This document shows, one piece after another, positions 7,723-16,337 of a DNA stretch of 64,000 nucleotides. The stretch's first letter is position 1; each line of letters opens with the position of its first letter. Source of the DNA: UBA11606 sp964504305 (GTDB lineage Bacteria > Actinomycetota > Acidimicrobiia > Acidimicrobiales > Aldehydirespiratoraceae); the NCBI GenBank assembly GCA_964504305.1, contig CAZDEB010000002.1, forward strand, positions 248,001 to 312,000, given 5' to 3'. The translations under genes were made by a program, and so were the position numbers. The notes under the pieces are model-generated. The model did not search any database. It worked only from the letters and a program-made list of their open reading frames with translations, and was not told where the DNA came from.

Positions 7723-8112
7723 ATGGAGATCATTTCGGCCCTGTTTATCGACGAGATCGACCTACGCCAGGTGGCCGGACCGGCTACCAGAATCGATCTG
7801 AGTGGCATCCAATTCAGCGCCGCGGCGCCGTCGCCGCTCCCCTTCACCTGGGCGCCGCACCTCGTTGTGATCATCCGCTGCCCCACCGATGGCTCCGGAC
7901 GAGGGGTTCTCGAAGTCACCTACCACCGCGGCGACGAACAAATCGCTCGCAGCGTGCAGCCCTTCGACGTCGAGCCGGGCAAGTTTACGTACCGCCTTGT
8001 CCGCGCCGAGATGGACTTCGAAGAGTACGGCAGCGTCGAAGCCCGCTGTCGTATCGACCAGGGTTCACACGTCACCGTGCCCTACACGATTCTGCCGCCT
8101 GCCGACGACTGA
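7723..8112 (+). CDS. Conserved-looking protein of unknown function (DUF6941-like?)
   Basis: This 129-residue protein is predicted to be all-beta, with alternating strands such as HLVVIIRCPTDGSGRGVLEV and VTVPYTILPP. It has no signal peptide or membrane segment. The layout is reminiscent of small actinobacterial DUF6941-type proteins, but this is an impression, not a match. I chose the ATG at 7723 because an upstream reading would run into the divergent TetR gene. The stop is one base before the FIST gene ATG, so the two are probably co-translated and may act together. Confidence 0.7.
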   Translation: MEIISALFIDEIDLRQVAGPATRIDLSGIQFSAAAPSPLPFTWAPHLVVIIRCPTDGSGRGVLEVTYHRGDEQIARSVQPFDVEPGKFTYRLVRAEMDFEEYGSVEARCRIDQGSHVTVPYTILPPADD

Positions 8113-8113
8113 A

Positions 8114-9253
8114 ATGCCCGCTTTCGGCGCGGCAATCTCGGAACACCCTGTTGGTGCGCAGGCCATCGGTGAGGTAATCGGTTCGGTAGTCGAGCAGACC
8201 GGCACCGCTCCCGACCTCGCTCTACTGTTTGTACGGGGCCACGATCCCGACGCCATTGCCGACATGGCGGCCGCGATCTGCTCGCTGCTGCAGCCTCGGG
8301 TCTTGGCCGCCAGCACAGCCTTAGCAGTGGTTGGCGGAAGCTACGAGGCCGAGCAAGGAACGGCGATCTCGTTGTGGGCCGGGCGCGTCGGCGAGGTAGA
8401 GGCGGTTCGCTTGGCTACCGCTGAATCGGCCGAAGGTACGGCGGTCGTCGGGATGCCTGACAGCGCCGCGCTCGGACCGCGAACGCTGCTGCTGCTTGCC
8501 GATCCGTTCACTTTCCCGAGCGACGCGTTCTTGAGAGCGACCAACGAACAGTATCCCAACCTTCGTGTGCTCGGCGGGGTGGCATCAGCGCCCGGGGGCC
8601 CCGGTGCCAACCGTCTCGCTCTTGGTCAGCGGATGTATCACGACGGTGCGGTCGGGGTGCTGCTGCCGGCGGGTATCGGCGAGATCTCCGTCGTGTCGCA
8701 GGGTTGTCGACCGGTGGGTCAACCGCTGATTGTGACCGACGCGGCCGGCAATCGGCTACGAACTCTGGGTAGCCAGCCCGCGACTCAGCGTCTCAGCGAG
8801 GTCGTCGAACGGTCGTCGTATCGCGACCGCGAGCTCTTGTCTTCGGCGATTCATCTCGGCGTGGCAGTGGACGAGTCACTGGCCGAGTTCAAGCGCGGCG
8901 ACTTCTTGATAAGGGGAATGCTCGGCGTCGACCACACCGACGCTTCGCTACGGGTGGGCACCCGGCTTGAGGTCGGCACAACGGTTCAGTTCCATGTACG
9001 GGACGCATCGAGCGCGACGCAAGATCTGGAAGGGACGCTCGCCGAGATCGATGCCGATGCGGCGCTGTTATTCACCGGGTCGGCCCGCGGTCACCGACTC
9101 TTTGACGAACCTGATCACGATGCCCGACGAGTCCAACAAGCCGTCGGAGGTGGTCCCGTTGCCGGCATGTTCTGTGGCGGCGAGTTTGGCCCCATTGCCG
9201 ATAAGAACCACGTCCATGGATCAAGCGCCACGGCGCTATTTTTCTACGTCTGA
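8114..9253 (+). CDS. FIST N/FIST C domain sensory protein
   Basis: This 379-residue protein is a soluble FIST (F-box and intracellular signal transduction) protein. The FIST_N part covers about 1-200, with VVGGSYEAEQGTAISLWA and LRVLGGVASAPGG. FIST_C covers about 215-379 and ends in the typical GMFCGGEFGPI block followed by HGSSATALFFYV. FIST domains are thought to bind small ligands such as amino acids. There is no attached kinase, GGDEF or methyl-accepting output, so signalling must go through a partner. The start at 8114 overlaps nothing. An in-frame upstream extension would run through the preceding gene and was rejected. Confidence 0.88.
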   Translation: MPAFGAAISEHPVGAQAIGEVIGSVVEQTGTAPDLALLFVRGHDPDAIADMAAAICSLLQPRVLAASTALAVVGGSYEAEQGTAISLWAGRVGEVEAVRLATAESAEGTAVVGMPDSAALGPRTLLLLADPFTFPSDAFLRATNEQYPNLRVLGGVASAPGGPGANRLALGQRMYHDGAVGVLLPAGIGEISVVSQGCRPVGQPLIVTDAAGNRLRTLGSQPATQRLSEVVERSSYRDRELLSSAIHLGVAVDESLAEFKRGDFLIRGMLGVDHTDASLRVGTRLEVGTTVQFHVRDASSATQDLEGTLAEIDADAALLFTGSARGHRLFDEPDHDARRVQQAVGGGPVAGMFCGGEFGPIADKNHVHGSSATALFFYV

Positions 9254-9328
9254 TTTCCACAGCAAACGGTCGATCCCACAACGTCGCTTGGACGGTAGGG
9301 TCGCTTTGGTTCATCACTTGGAGGGCAA

Positions 9329-11296
9329 ATGACCGATTTCGACGGGCGCGCCATCAGCGTGATCCGCGGCTTGGCAATGGATATGCCGCACGCGGCGCGA
9401 AGCGGGCATCAGGGAACCGCCATGAGCTTGGCACCATTGGCTCATGTGCTGTTCAGCCGGATAATGACCTATGACGCCGATCAACCACGTTGGATCGACC
9501 GCGACCGCTTCGTCTTGTCCGCAGGCCATGCGTCGGCCCTGCAGTACTCGCTTCTTCACCTAACCGGCTATGGCTTGTCGCTCGATGACCTTCGCCAATT
9601 TCGTCAATGGGGCTCGGCTACCCCAGGTCACCCCGAAGTTGGCCACACCACGGGGGTCGAGGTTACCACCGGGCCGCTGGGCCAGGGCATGGCGAATATG
9701 GTCGGGATGGCCATTGCCGAGGCCCAACTCCGGACGCGTTACGGGTCCGAGGTCATCGATCATCACGTGTTTGGTCTGGCGGGCGACGGCGACCTATCCG
9801 AAGGCGTCAGTCACGAGGCCGCATCGCTCGCCGGGCACCTGGGGCTGGGCAAGCTGGTGCTTTGCTACGACGACAACCACATTACGATCGACGGCGAAAC
9901 CGAACTGGCGCTCAGTGACAACGCGGCCCAACGGTTTCGCGCCTATGGCTGGCATGTACAAGAACTCGGCGGCGTGGGCGAAGACTGTGATGCGCTCGAG
10001 GCGGGTATTCGCGAGGCCATGGCGGTCACAGACCAGCCGTCGCTGGTGATCGTGCGAACAATCATCGGTACTCCGGCGACTCGTTCGGCCAACACCTCAG
10101 GTGCGCACGGCTACGCAATTCTCGACGATGAGATCGCCGAGACCAAGACGTTGATGGGCTTGCCGGCCGACGAAACCTTTCACGTTCCCCCCGACATCGG
10201 CGACGCGTATCACGCGGTGGGACGCCGTGGGGCTCCGGCCAGGGAAGCTTGGGAGCAACGAATAGCGGCATTCGACGGCGATCGATCAGCGCTCGAGTCG
10301 CAGCTTTCGGGCATTGGGCTTCCTGGTTGGGAAGATTCGCTGCCCTCCTTCGAGCCCGGGTCATCGATCGCCACTCGCAAGGCCTCCAACGTGGTGCTGC
10401 AAGCACTCAGCGACGTTGTGCCATCCCTCACAGGCGGAGGCGCAGACCTGACCGGCAACACCGGCACGGTCATCAAGGACCACGGGGTGTTCTCGGCGAG
10501 CAATCCCGGCGGCCGCCAGATCTACTTCGGGGTGCGCGAACACGCTATGGGGGCCATCGCCAACGGGATGGCGTTGCACGGCGGCGCGATCCCGGTTGTC
10601 GGCACATTCTTGGTATTCGCGGACTACATGCGAGGAGCCGTTCGCCTCGCGGCGTTGTCGCAGGCCCACAGCATTTTCGTCTGGAGCCACGATTCGGTCG
10701 GCGTTGGCGAAGACGGCCCAACCCACCAGCCGGTCGAGCAAATCGCTTCCTTGCGAGCCATCCCTGGTTTGAGGGTGATTCGCCCTGCTGACGCCAACGA
10801 AACTGTTCAAGCATGGGCGGTGGCGATCAACTCCCCCGGGCCAACCGCGCTCATCTTGTCGCGCCAGAACCTTCCCGTACTGGACTCTGCCGGGCTCGCC
10901 GATGTCGGGTCGGGCGCCTATGTGCTCAAAGACGTCGACGAGCCAGACGTTTCCTTGGTGGCTACCGGCAGCGAGGTAGGTGTCTGCCTCGATGCGGCCG
11001 CGCTGCTCTTCGCTGATGGCATTGCCGCTCGGGTCGTCTCGTTCCCGTGCTGGGAACTGTTCGCGCAGACCAGCACCGAGTACCAACAGGCCGTGATGTC
11101 CCGCGATATACCGACTCTCGGGATCGAGGCCGGGGTCAGTCAAGGATGGCATCGGTGGGTCGACCAAGTTGTCTCGATCGATCGGTTTGGCGCATCCGCA
11201 CCTGGCGACACTGTGATGCGCGAGCTTGGTATCAACCCCGAGAACGTCGCCGAACGTGCTCGGGCTCTTCTCTCGACCCGAACGGATTCGAAATGA
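9329..11296 (+). CDS. tkt: Transketolase
   Basis: This 655-residue thiamine-diphosphate enzyme of the pentose phosphate pathway moves two-carbon ketol units between sugar phosphates. The TPP motif is intact: GDGDLSEGVSHEAASLAGHL with LCYDDN closing it. The substrate region GHPEVGHTTGVEVTTGPLGQG and the pyrimidine-domain catalytic Glu in GVREHAMG are present, as is HDSVGVGEDGPTHQPVEQ. Length is normal. GGAGG lies at 9320-9324 before the ATG. Its stop overlaps the transaldolase start as ATGA, so the two non-oxidative pentose phosphate enzymes are made together. Confidence 0.97.
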   Translation: MTDFDGRAISVIRGLAMDMPHAARSGHQGTAMSLAPLAHVLFSRIMTYDADQPRWIDRDRFVLSAGHASALQYSLLHLTGYGLSLDDLRQFRQWGSATPGHPEVGHTTGVEVTTGPLGQGMANMVGMAIAEAQLRTRYGSEVIDHHVFGLAGDGDLSEGVSHEAASLAGHLGLGKLVLCYDDNHITIDGETELALSDNAAQRFRAYGWHVQELGGVGEDCDALEAGIREAMAVTDQPSLVIVRTIIGTPATRSANTSGAHGYAILDDEIAETKTLMGLPADETFHVPPDIGDAYHAVGRRGAPAREAWEQRIAAFDGDRSALESQLSGIGLPGWEDSLPSFEPGSSIATRKASNVVLQALSDVVPSLTGGGADLTGNTGTVIKDHGVFSASNPGGRQIYFGVREHAMGAIANGMALHGGAIPVVGTFLVFADYMRGAVRLAALSQAHSIFVWSHDSVGVGEDGPTHQPVEQIASLRAIPGLRVIRPADANETVQAWAVAINSPGPTALILSRQNLPVLDSAGLADVGSGAYVLKDVDEPDVSLVATGSEVGVCLDAAALLFADGIAARVVSFPCWELFAQTSTEYQQAVMSRDIPTLGIEAGVSQGWHRWVDQVVSIDRFGASAPGDTVMRELGINPENVAERARALLSTRTDSK

Positions 11297-12384
11297 CCAG
11301 GTTGCACGATCTCTTCTCAGCCCAGAGCCAGAGCCCATGGCTCGACAACATTCGCCGCAGCTGGATCGAAAACGGTGAGTTGGCCGGGTGGGTCGACCGC
11401 GGGGTTCGCGGGCTCACCTCCAACCCGTCGATATTTCAAAAGGCCATTCAAGGCTCCGCCGATTATGACGACGAGTTCGCAACAGCGATCGCCAACGGCC
11501 TCGATGTCGAAGCGTCTTACTGGCAACTGGTAATTTCCGACATCGAAGCGGCCCTCGAAATCCTGCGGCCGGTCTACGACGGTTCGGGTGGACTCGACGG
11601 CTATGTGTCGGTCGAGGTCGACCCTGGCCTGGCCCGCGATAGTGCCGCCACCGCGGCCGCCGCTCGCTGGCTGGACAACCGGATCGCCGCCCCCAACCTG
11701 TATGTGAAGATCCCGGCCACCGCCGAGGGCCTGAAGCCAATCGAGCAGATGATCGCCGAGAAACGCTCGATCAACGTGACTCTGATATTCAGCCTCACCA
11801 GGTACGCCGACGTGATCGAGGCCTACTTACGGGGCCTCGAGCAAGCCGAAGGCGACCTTTCCGACGTCAGCAGCGTTGCTTCCTTCTTCATCAGCCGGGT
11901 TGATGTCGAAATCGACCAGCGCCTGACCGAAATCGCAACACCCGAGGCGTTGGCTCTACGCGGCAAGGCCGCCGTGGCCAATGGCAAGCTCGCCTACGCG
12001 ATATTCCAGGATGCATTCTCGGGGCCGCGTTGGGATGCCCTTGTCGACCGAGGCGCTCGGGTACAACGCCCCCTCTGGGCCTCTACGTCAGTGAAAGACC
12101 CGTCGTATCTCGACACCCTGTACGTCGACGAACTGATTGGGCCCGACACCGTCAACACCCTGCCCGACAACACCCTCAACGCTTTCGAGGATCACGGCGT
12201 CGTCGCCCGTACCGTCGACGTTGACGTTGCCGGCGCCCAGGCCACCATCGACCAACTGTCGGCGCTGGGCATCCACATGGACGACGTCACCGCAAAGCTC
12301 GAAGACGAAGGCGTTGCCGCGTTCGAGAAGAGCTTCGACGAACTTCTCTCCGTGCTGCAAACCAAGGCCGCAACATTTGGTTGA
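11293..12384 (+). CDS. tal: Transaldolase
   Basis: This 363-residue class I aldolase moves dihydroxyacetone units in the non-oxidative pentose phosphate pathway. Family signatures are GLTSNPSIFQKAI near the N-terminus, YVSVEVDPGLARD, and the Schiff-base lysine in LYVKIPAT. The late segment QRPLWASTSVKDP is typical of the actinobacterial long transaldolase. The ATG at 11293 overlaps the transketolase stop (ATGA). The gene is followed by about 138 bases without a recognised gene. That gap contains a 7-bp inverted repeat around 12471-12487 with no T-run. Confidence 0.96.
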   Translation: MTRLHDLFSAQSQSPWLDNIRRSWIENGELAGWVDRGVRGLTSNPSIFQKAIQGSADYDDEFATAIANGLDVEASYWQLVISDIEAALEILRPVYDGSGGLDGYVSVEVDPGLARDSAATAAAARWLDNRIAAPNLYVKIPATAEGLKPIEQMIAEKRSINVTLIFSLTRYADVIEAYLRGLEQAEGDLSDVSSVASFFISRVDVEIDQRLTEIATPEALALRGKAAVANGKLAYAIFQDAFSGPRWDALVDRGARVQRPLWASTSVKDPSYLDTLYVDELIGPDTVNTLPDNTLNAFEDHGVVARTVDVDVAGAQATIDQLSALGIHMDDVTAKLEDEGVAAFEKSFDELLSVLQTKAATFG

Positions 12385-12522
12385 CGAGCCGAGGTCGTGA
12401 ACCGGGTTCTCGGCATCTACACTCGTGAGCAGGTGATTTGAGGTCGATGGGGCTCTCAATCACCGGTCACCGCGTAGCTGGCAGCTACGGGCATTTGATC
12501 GCCGTGCCAAGCGTCTCCCTTA

Positions 12523-15500
12523 ATGGGTTGCGAAGGTACGGATCGCGGCATTCGGACGAATGCCGCATGGCAGCGCACTTGCCGCTGCGGTCACAAGGAG
12601 TCAATCGTCACTATCACCCCGGATCGCTCAGCATTAACGCCGTCGCAATTCGACGCGCTCGCGCAAGCGCAGATCGACGGCCTCGCTACAGCTCAGCAAC
12701 TGGCAACCCTCGAAGCCCACGAAGAAGCGTGGCTCGGAAGCCTCTGGCGCCTGCTCGACGCGGCCGAGGCGGCACTGCATTCGGCTCGGCGCACAGTCAA
12801 AGGCACCGCTCGAGCAGCCGTGCTTTCTGACCTGGACGAAGAATGCTTCCGCATCGACGCCGTCATAACGAAACTGTCCGGCGAACCAGCCGATCACGAG
12901 CTCGCCCCGCTCGAACCGGTGACCGGTGATATCGATCCGGCGCCCGTCGACGACTACGTGGGCACGGTCCAGCTCCAGCTGTCTCGCTCCGACGGCCGCA
13001 TAATTGTCTGGGCCGCTGGCCACAAGCAGCGTGGTGAGTTCCACGAGGGTGTGCTCGAACGGGTGAAAGCCCAGGGCGGGGCTTCAATCGAGTGGGGCGA
13101 ACAGGCCACGATGAAGGTCCCAGGCAGCGGACGAGTATCAACTCTTTCGGCTCCGGTCTCCTCGGCGCTTGGCTGGTTGGCAGCACTCGGTTCGACCGCC
13201 GCCGACGACTCGCTGGGTGCGAGCGTGACCTGGATGGGTCAGGCCGCGGCCATCGCCATCGAACTGGTAGCTCAGGGCCGGGTCGTGCCGCAGTTGGTGC
13301 AGTCGAAACGACGCCGAAAGGACCCGGCAACCCCCGACCAGAGCACCTTCCGCCTTCGATGGATCCCGGCGCTGATCGACAGCGACCGCTTCGACGCGCT
13401 CGCTCGCTCGGTTCCCGGCGCGGCGATGCTCGGTAGTCGAGAACAAGAAAAGGACAAATTCACCCTCGCGGCGATCTCCGACATCACCGATGCGTTGGTC
13501 GCCATCGCGGCCGGCCAACTCGAAACTCCAGCGGCGCCTCCCACCATCTCCTCACGGGCCGACGTCGCCGAAGCAGCTCTGTGCCATCTCAATGGCGAAC
13601 CGTTCACGGCTCCCGGCAAGGTCGGCGGCGAACTAGTGCGACGGCTGTCGCAGTGGGCGCAACCGGTGCTGGGGAAGGCCGAACGTAAGCTCGTTGTTCA
13701 GCTCGACGCGCCAGACGATTCCGGAGCATGGCACGTTGCCGTTTTGGCTCAGTCCGAGAACTCTCAGCTCGAGCCCGTTGAGGTGGCGCTGACCACCGGC
13801 TCCAAATCAAGAGCCAAAGACACCGCGGCCCAGCTTGGCCGGCTCGAACGCCTGTTTCCCGAATTGTTACGTCTCGGTGGTCGCCGGCGGGGCGAAGTCA
13901 TCTTGTCCCAAGACGAGGCGTGGAAACTGATGACCACCGCCGGTGACACGCTTCGGTCGTGCGGATTCGATGTTCGGGTGCCAGCACTCAAACGCAAAAA
14001 GGCCATCGCCTCGCTCCGGCTCACCTCCGAGACCGACGAATCAGTAGTGGGAGCTCAACAGCTGGCCGACGTTCGTTGGTCGGCCGTGTTCGACGACGTC
14101 GAACTGAGCGCCGGCGACATCTCCAAACTGGCCGCCGAAGCGCGGCCGCTGGTCAAGTCTCGTGGCCAATGGGTCGAGCTCGACAAGGTCGACCTGGCCG
14201 AAGCGGCTGCCGCTCTCGCAGAACGAGCCGATACCACAAGGCTCACCGGCGCCGACATGCTCCGCCATGCCCTCGGCCTCGAGGGTTCTCCCTTGGCCGG
14301 CGGCATCAACATTGTCGGCGACGGCTGGGCCGCCGACCTGCTGCGCAGCGTCGAGGCGTTGCCCGAGACGCCAACGACCACTCCCGATGGCTTCACGGGA
14401 GAACTGCGCAGCTACCAAGCCGATGCTCTTGCTTGGCTCGAGTTCCTCGAAGATGCCGGGCTCGGCGGCTGCCTCGCTCTCGATATGGGCCTCGGTAAGA
14501 CACCCACCGCGCTGGCTAGCATCGCCCGAGCTGACGACGGCGAGACCGCCCTGATAATCGCTCCACCAGCAGTAGTGGGCAACTGGGCCGCCGAAGCGAA
14601 AAAGTTCGTTCCCGGTGTCGATGTGGTTGTCCATCACGGCGCCAACCGAGCGAAGGGGCCCGCCTTGGCCGCCGCCGTAAGGGGGGCCGACATGGTGATC
14701 ACCACCTATGGCACGGCGGTCCGCGACATGGACCAACTTTGCGACCTGTCGTTTGGCAAGGTTGTGATCGACGAAGCTCAGGCCATCAAAAACCCGGCCG
14801 CCGAAACGTCGCGGCAGCTCCGCCGGATCAAAGCCAAGACCCGGATTGCTCTCACCGGCACACCCATCGAAAACGGTCTAGGCGACCTGTGGGCGATCAT
14901 GGACTGGGCCAACCCCGGCCTATTGGGCGAGCGTGCCGCGTTTGTATCGCAGCTCACCCCGGACTCCAAGAGCAGAGGCGGCAGCGACGGCGAAGCAGCC
15001 CTGCGAGCTCTCAACGGAATTCTGGTTTATCGCCGCACCAAGGCCGAGCCGAGCATCGCCGCCGAATTGCCGGACCGCATCGACGAACTCGACCACTGCG
15101 CGATGACGCCCGAACAGATAGGTCTCTACCAGGCCGTGATCGACACCCTCATTGCCTCCACGACCGAACGCGAACCCGGCGCTCCCGAACGCAAAGGCGC
15201 GGTACTCGCCGCCATCACTGCTCTCAAGCAGATCTGCAACCATCCCGTCAACTACCAAAGCGACGAAGAACCTCTTGATGGCCGTTCGGGCAAGCTCACC
15301 CGTCTCAACGAGATCATCGAGACGGTCTACGCCGCCGACGAAAAGGTTCTGATATTCACCCACTTCGCAACTTGGGGCGAAAGGCTCGCCACCTACCTCA
15401 CCGAACGGTCTGGCAAACCGGTCAGTTGTTATCACGGTGGTCTGGGCCGCACTGCTCGCGACAAACTGGTCGACAGTTTCCAGGCAACCGACGGCGCGGC

Positions 15501-15864
15501 GGCGATGGTGCTATCGCTCAAGGCCGGGGGCACCGGTCTCAACCTCACCGCGGCAAACCATGTCGTCCTCTATGACCGTTGGTGGAACCCCGCAGTCGAG
15601 GACCAAGCACGCGACCGGGTTTGGCGTATCGGCCAGAAGAACACTGTTATCTGTCATCGCCTGGTGTGTCCTGGCACGATCGATGAACGAGTCGAAGAGG
15701 TCGTGGCCGGTAAGCGCCAAATCGCCGATCTCACATTGCCCAAGTCCAGTTCGATAGGTGACCTCGACGCCGGGCAACTCCAACAGGCGCTCGGCATCGA
15801 CCCGTCAATGCTGCTTGATGTCGAGGTCGTCGAAGGCTCTGAGGGTCGGGAGGTGCTGGCGTGA
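12523..15864 (+). CDS. SNF2/Rad54-like DEAD helicase ATPase
   Basis: This protein of up to 1113 residues is a Swi2/Snf2 double-stranded DNA translocase. The C-terminal half carries Walker A DMGLGKT (about 654-660), the DEAQ box (about 750), motif III LTGTPIEN, and helicase-C motifs ending in VWRIGQ. The N-terminal half resembles the long extension of bacterial SNF2 proteins next to SWIM genes. The start is unclear. The ATG at 12523 is the only standard codon upstream, but it lies before a strong hairpin. A good AAGGAG (12595-12600) precedes in-frame TCA-ATC-GTC-ACT with no ATG, GTG or TTG. Real translation may start near 12604-12607. The next gene overlaps its stop. Confidence 0.9.
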   Translation: MGCEGTDRGIRTNAAWQRTCRCGHKESIVTITPDRSALTPSQFDALAQAQIDGLATAQQLATLEAHEEAWLGSLWRLLDAAEAALHSARRTVKGTARAAVLSDLDEECFRIDAVITKLSGEPADHELAPLEPVTGDIDPAPVDDYVGTVQLQLSRSDGRIIVWAAGHKQRGEFHEGVLERVKAQGGASIEWGEQATMKVPGSGRVSTLSAPVSSALGWLAALGSTAADDSLGASVTWMGQAAAIAIELVAQGRVVPQLVQSKRRRKDPATPDQSTFRLRWIPALIDSDRFDALARSVPGAAMLGSREQEKDKFTLAAISDITDALVAIAAGQLETPAAPPTISSRADVAEAALCHLNGEPFTAPGKVGGELVRRLSQWAQPVLGKAERKLVVQLDAPDDSGAWHVAVLAQSENSQLEPVEVALTTGSKSRAKDTAAQLGRLERLFPELLRLGGRRRGEVILSQDEAWKLMTTAGDTLRSCGFDVRVPALKRKKAIASLRLTSETDESVVGAQQLADVRWSAVFDDVELSAGDISKLAAEARPLVKSRGQWVELDKVDLAEAAAALAERADTTRLTGADMLRHALGLEGSPLAGGINIVGDGWAADLLRSVEALPETPTTTPDGFTGELRSYQADALAWLEFLEDAGLGGCLALDMGLGKTPTALASIARADDGETALIIAPPAVVGNWAAEAKKFVPGVDVVVHHGANRAKGPALAAAVRGADMVITTYGTAVRDMDQLCDLSFGKVVIDEAQAIKNPAAETSRQLRRIKAKTRIALTGTPIENGLGDLWAIMDWANPGLLGERAAFVSQLTPDSKSRGGSDGEAALRALNGILVYRRTKAEPSIAAELPDRIDELDHCAMTPEQIGLYQAVIDTLIASTTEREPGAPERKGAVLAAITALKQICNHPVNYQSDEEPLDGRSGKLTRLNEIIETVYAADEKVLIFTHFATWGERLATYLTERSGKPVSCYHGGLGRTARDKLVDSFQATDGAAAMVLSLKAGGTGLNLTAANHVVLYDRWWNPAVEDQARDRVWRIGQKNTVICHRLVCPGTIDERVEEVVAGKRQIADLTLPKSSSIGDLDAGQLQQALGIDPSMLLDVEVVEGSEGREVLA
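12544..12565. repeat. Perfect 10-bp inverted repeat ahead of the SNF2 helicase gene
   Basis: The two arms GCGGCATTCG and CGAATGCCGC are separated by two bases. It lies 30 bases upstream of AAGGAG, so it would form a hairpin in the leader if translation starts after that ribosome-binding site. It lacks a T-run, so it is not a classical terminator. A protein-binding site or leader hairpin is equally possible. Confidence 0.55.
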
Positions 15865-16220
15865 GTAATCAGCCTCGCAAACGCCGTAACCGCAGCCGGC
15901 CAACAAACCATTCGAATTCGGGTTCGGGTTCTGGTAAAGCTCGCAAAGGCAGCTCGAAGAATCAAAAACGCGAACCAAAGGTCGATCCGATCGAATTCTG
16001 GGGCGATCCGAGCGCCCTACCAGAACCAATAGATCAGATTCGTCCAGCCGCCGACGTCAAGTCGGTGGTTACCTCGCTCGGCCGTATCCCGATGACCGGA
16101 CAAGAGACCGCGTCCGAGCACTGGTTCTCGCTGGTTTACGAACGGGCCGCGGTTCTGGCCGGGGCCTTGGCGGCGGCCGGCGGGTTGCTGGCCGAGGAAG
16201 ACGACGACTGGGTCATCTGA
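15861..16220 (+). CDS. Small charged protein coupled to the SNF2 helicase
   Basis: This 119-residue protein is not recognised. Its first 40 residues are very basic and low in complexity (KRRNRSRP, then Ser/Gly/Lys repeats), which suits nucleic-acid contact. The middle has IEFWGDPSALPEPIDQIRPA and TSLGRIPMTGQETASEHW. The C-terminus is an Ala/Gly-rich helix ending in acidic EEDDDW. The GTG start overlaps the helicase stop (GTGA). The position suggests an accessory factor for the SNF2 translocase, comparable to the SWIM-type partners seen next to other bacterial SNF2 genes, but it has no SWIM zinc motif. Confidence 0.72.
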   Translation: MSNQPRKRRNRSRPTNHSNSGSGSGKARKGSSKNQKREPKVDPIEFWGDPSALPEPIDQIRPAADVKSVVTSLGRIPMTGQETASEHWFSLVYERAAVLAGALAAAGGLLAEEDDDWVI

Positions 16221-16337
16221 CCTATTCTTCGGCCCGCGGTCGCCTTGATACCGAGTATGCGATAAAACTACGGAGCGCGGTCAAGTTGGAGTTTGGTCAG
16301 ATTCGACGCCAGTCGTCGCTGCACCTTGGAGGAATAC

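Noticed and set aside
7889..8113. Longer FIST protein by in-frame extension upstream
   Set aside because: It would run through the unknown-protein gene in another frame; the ATG at 8114 follows that gene's stop directly and fits the FIST_N start.
12567..12830. Alternative ATG at 12567 for the SNF2 gene
   Set aside because: It is in a different frame from the helicase and gives a low-complexity basic reading.
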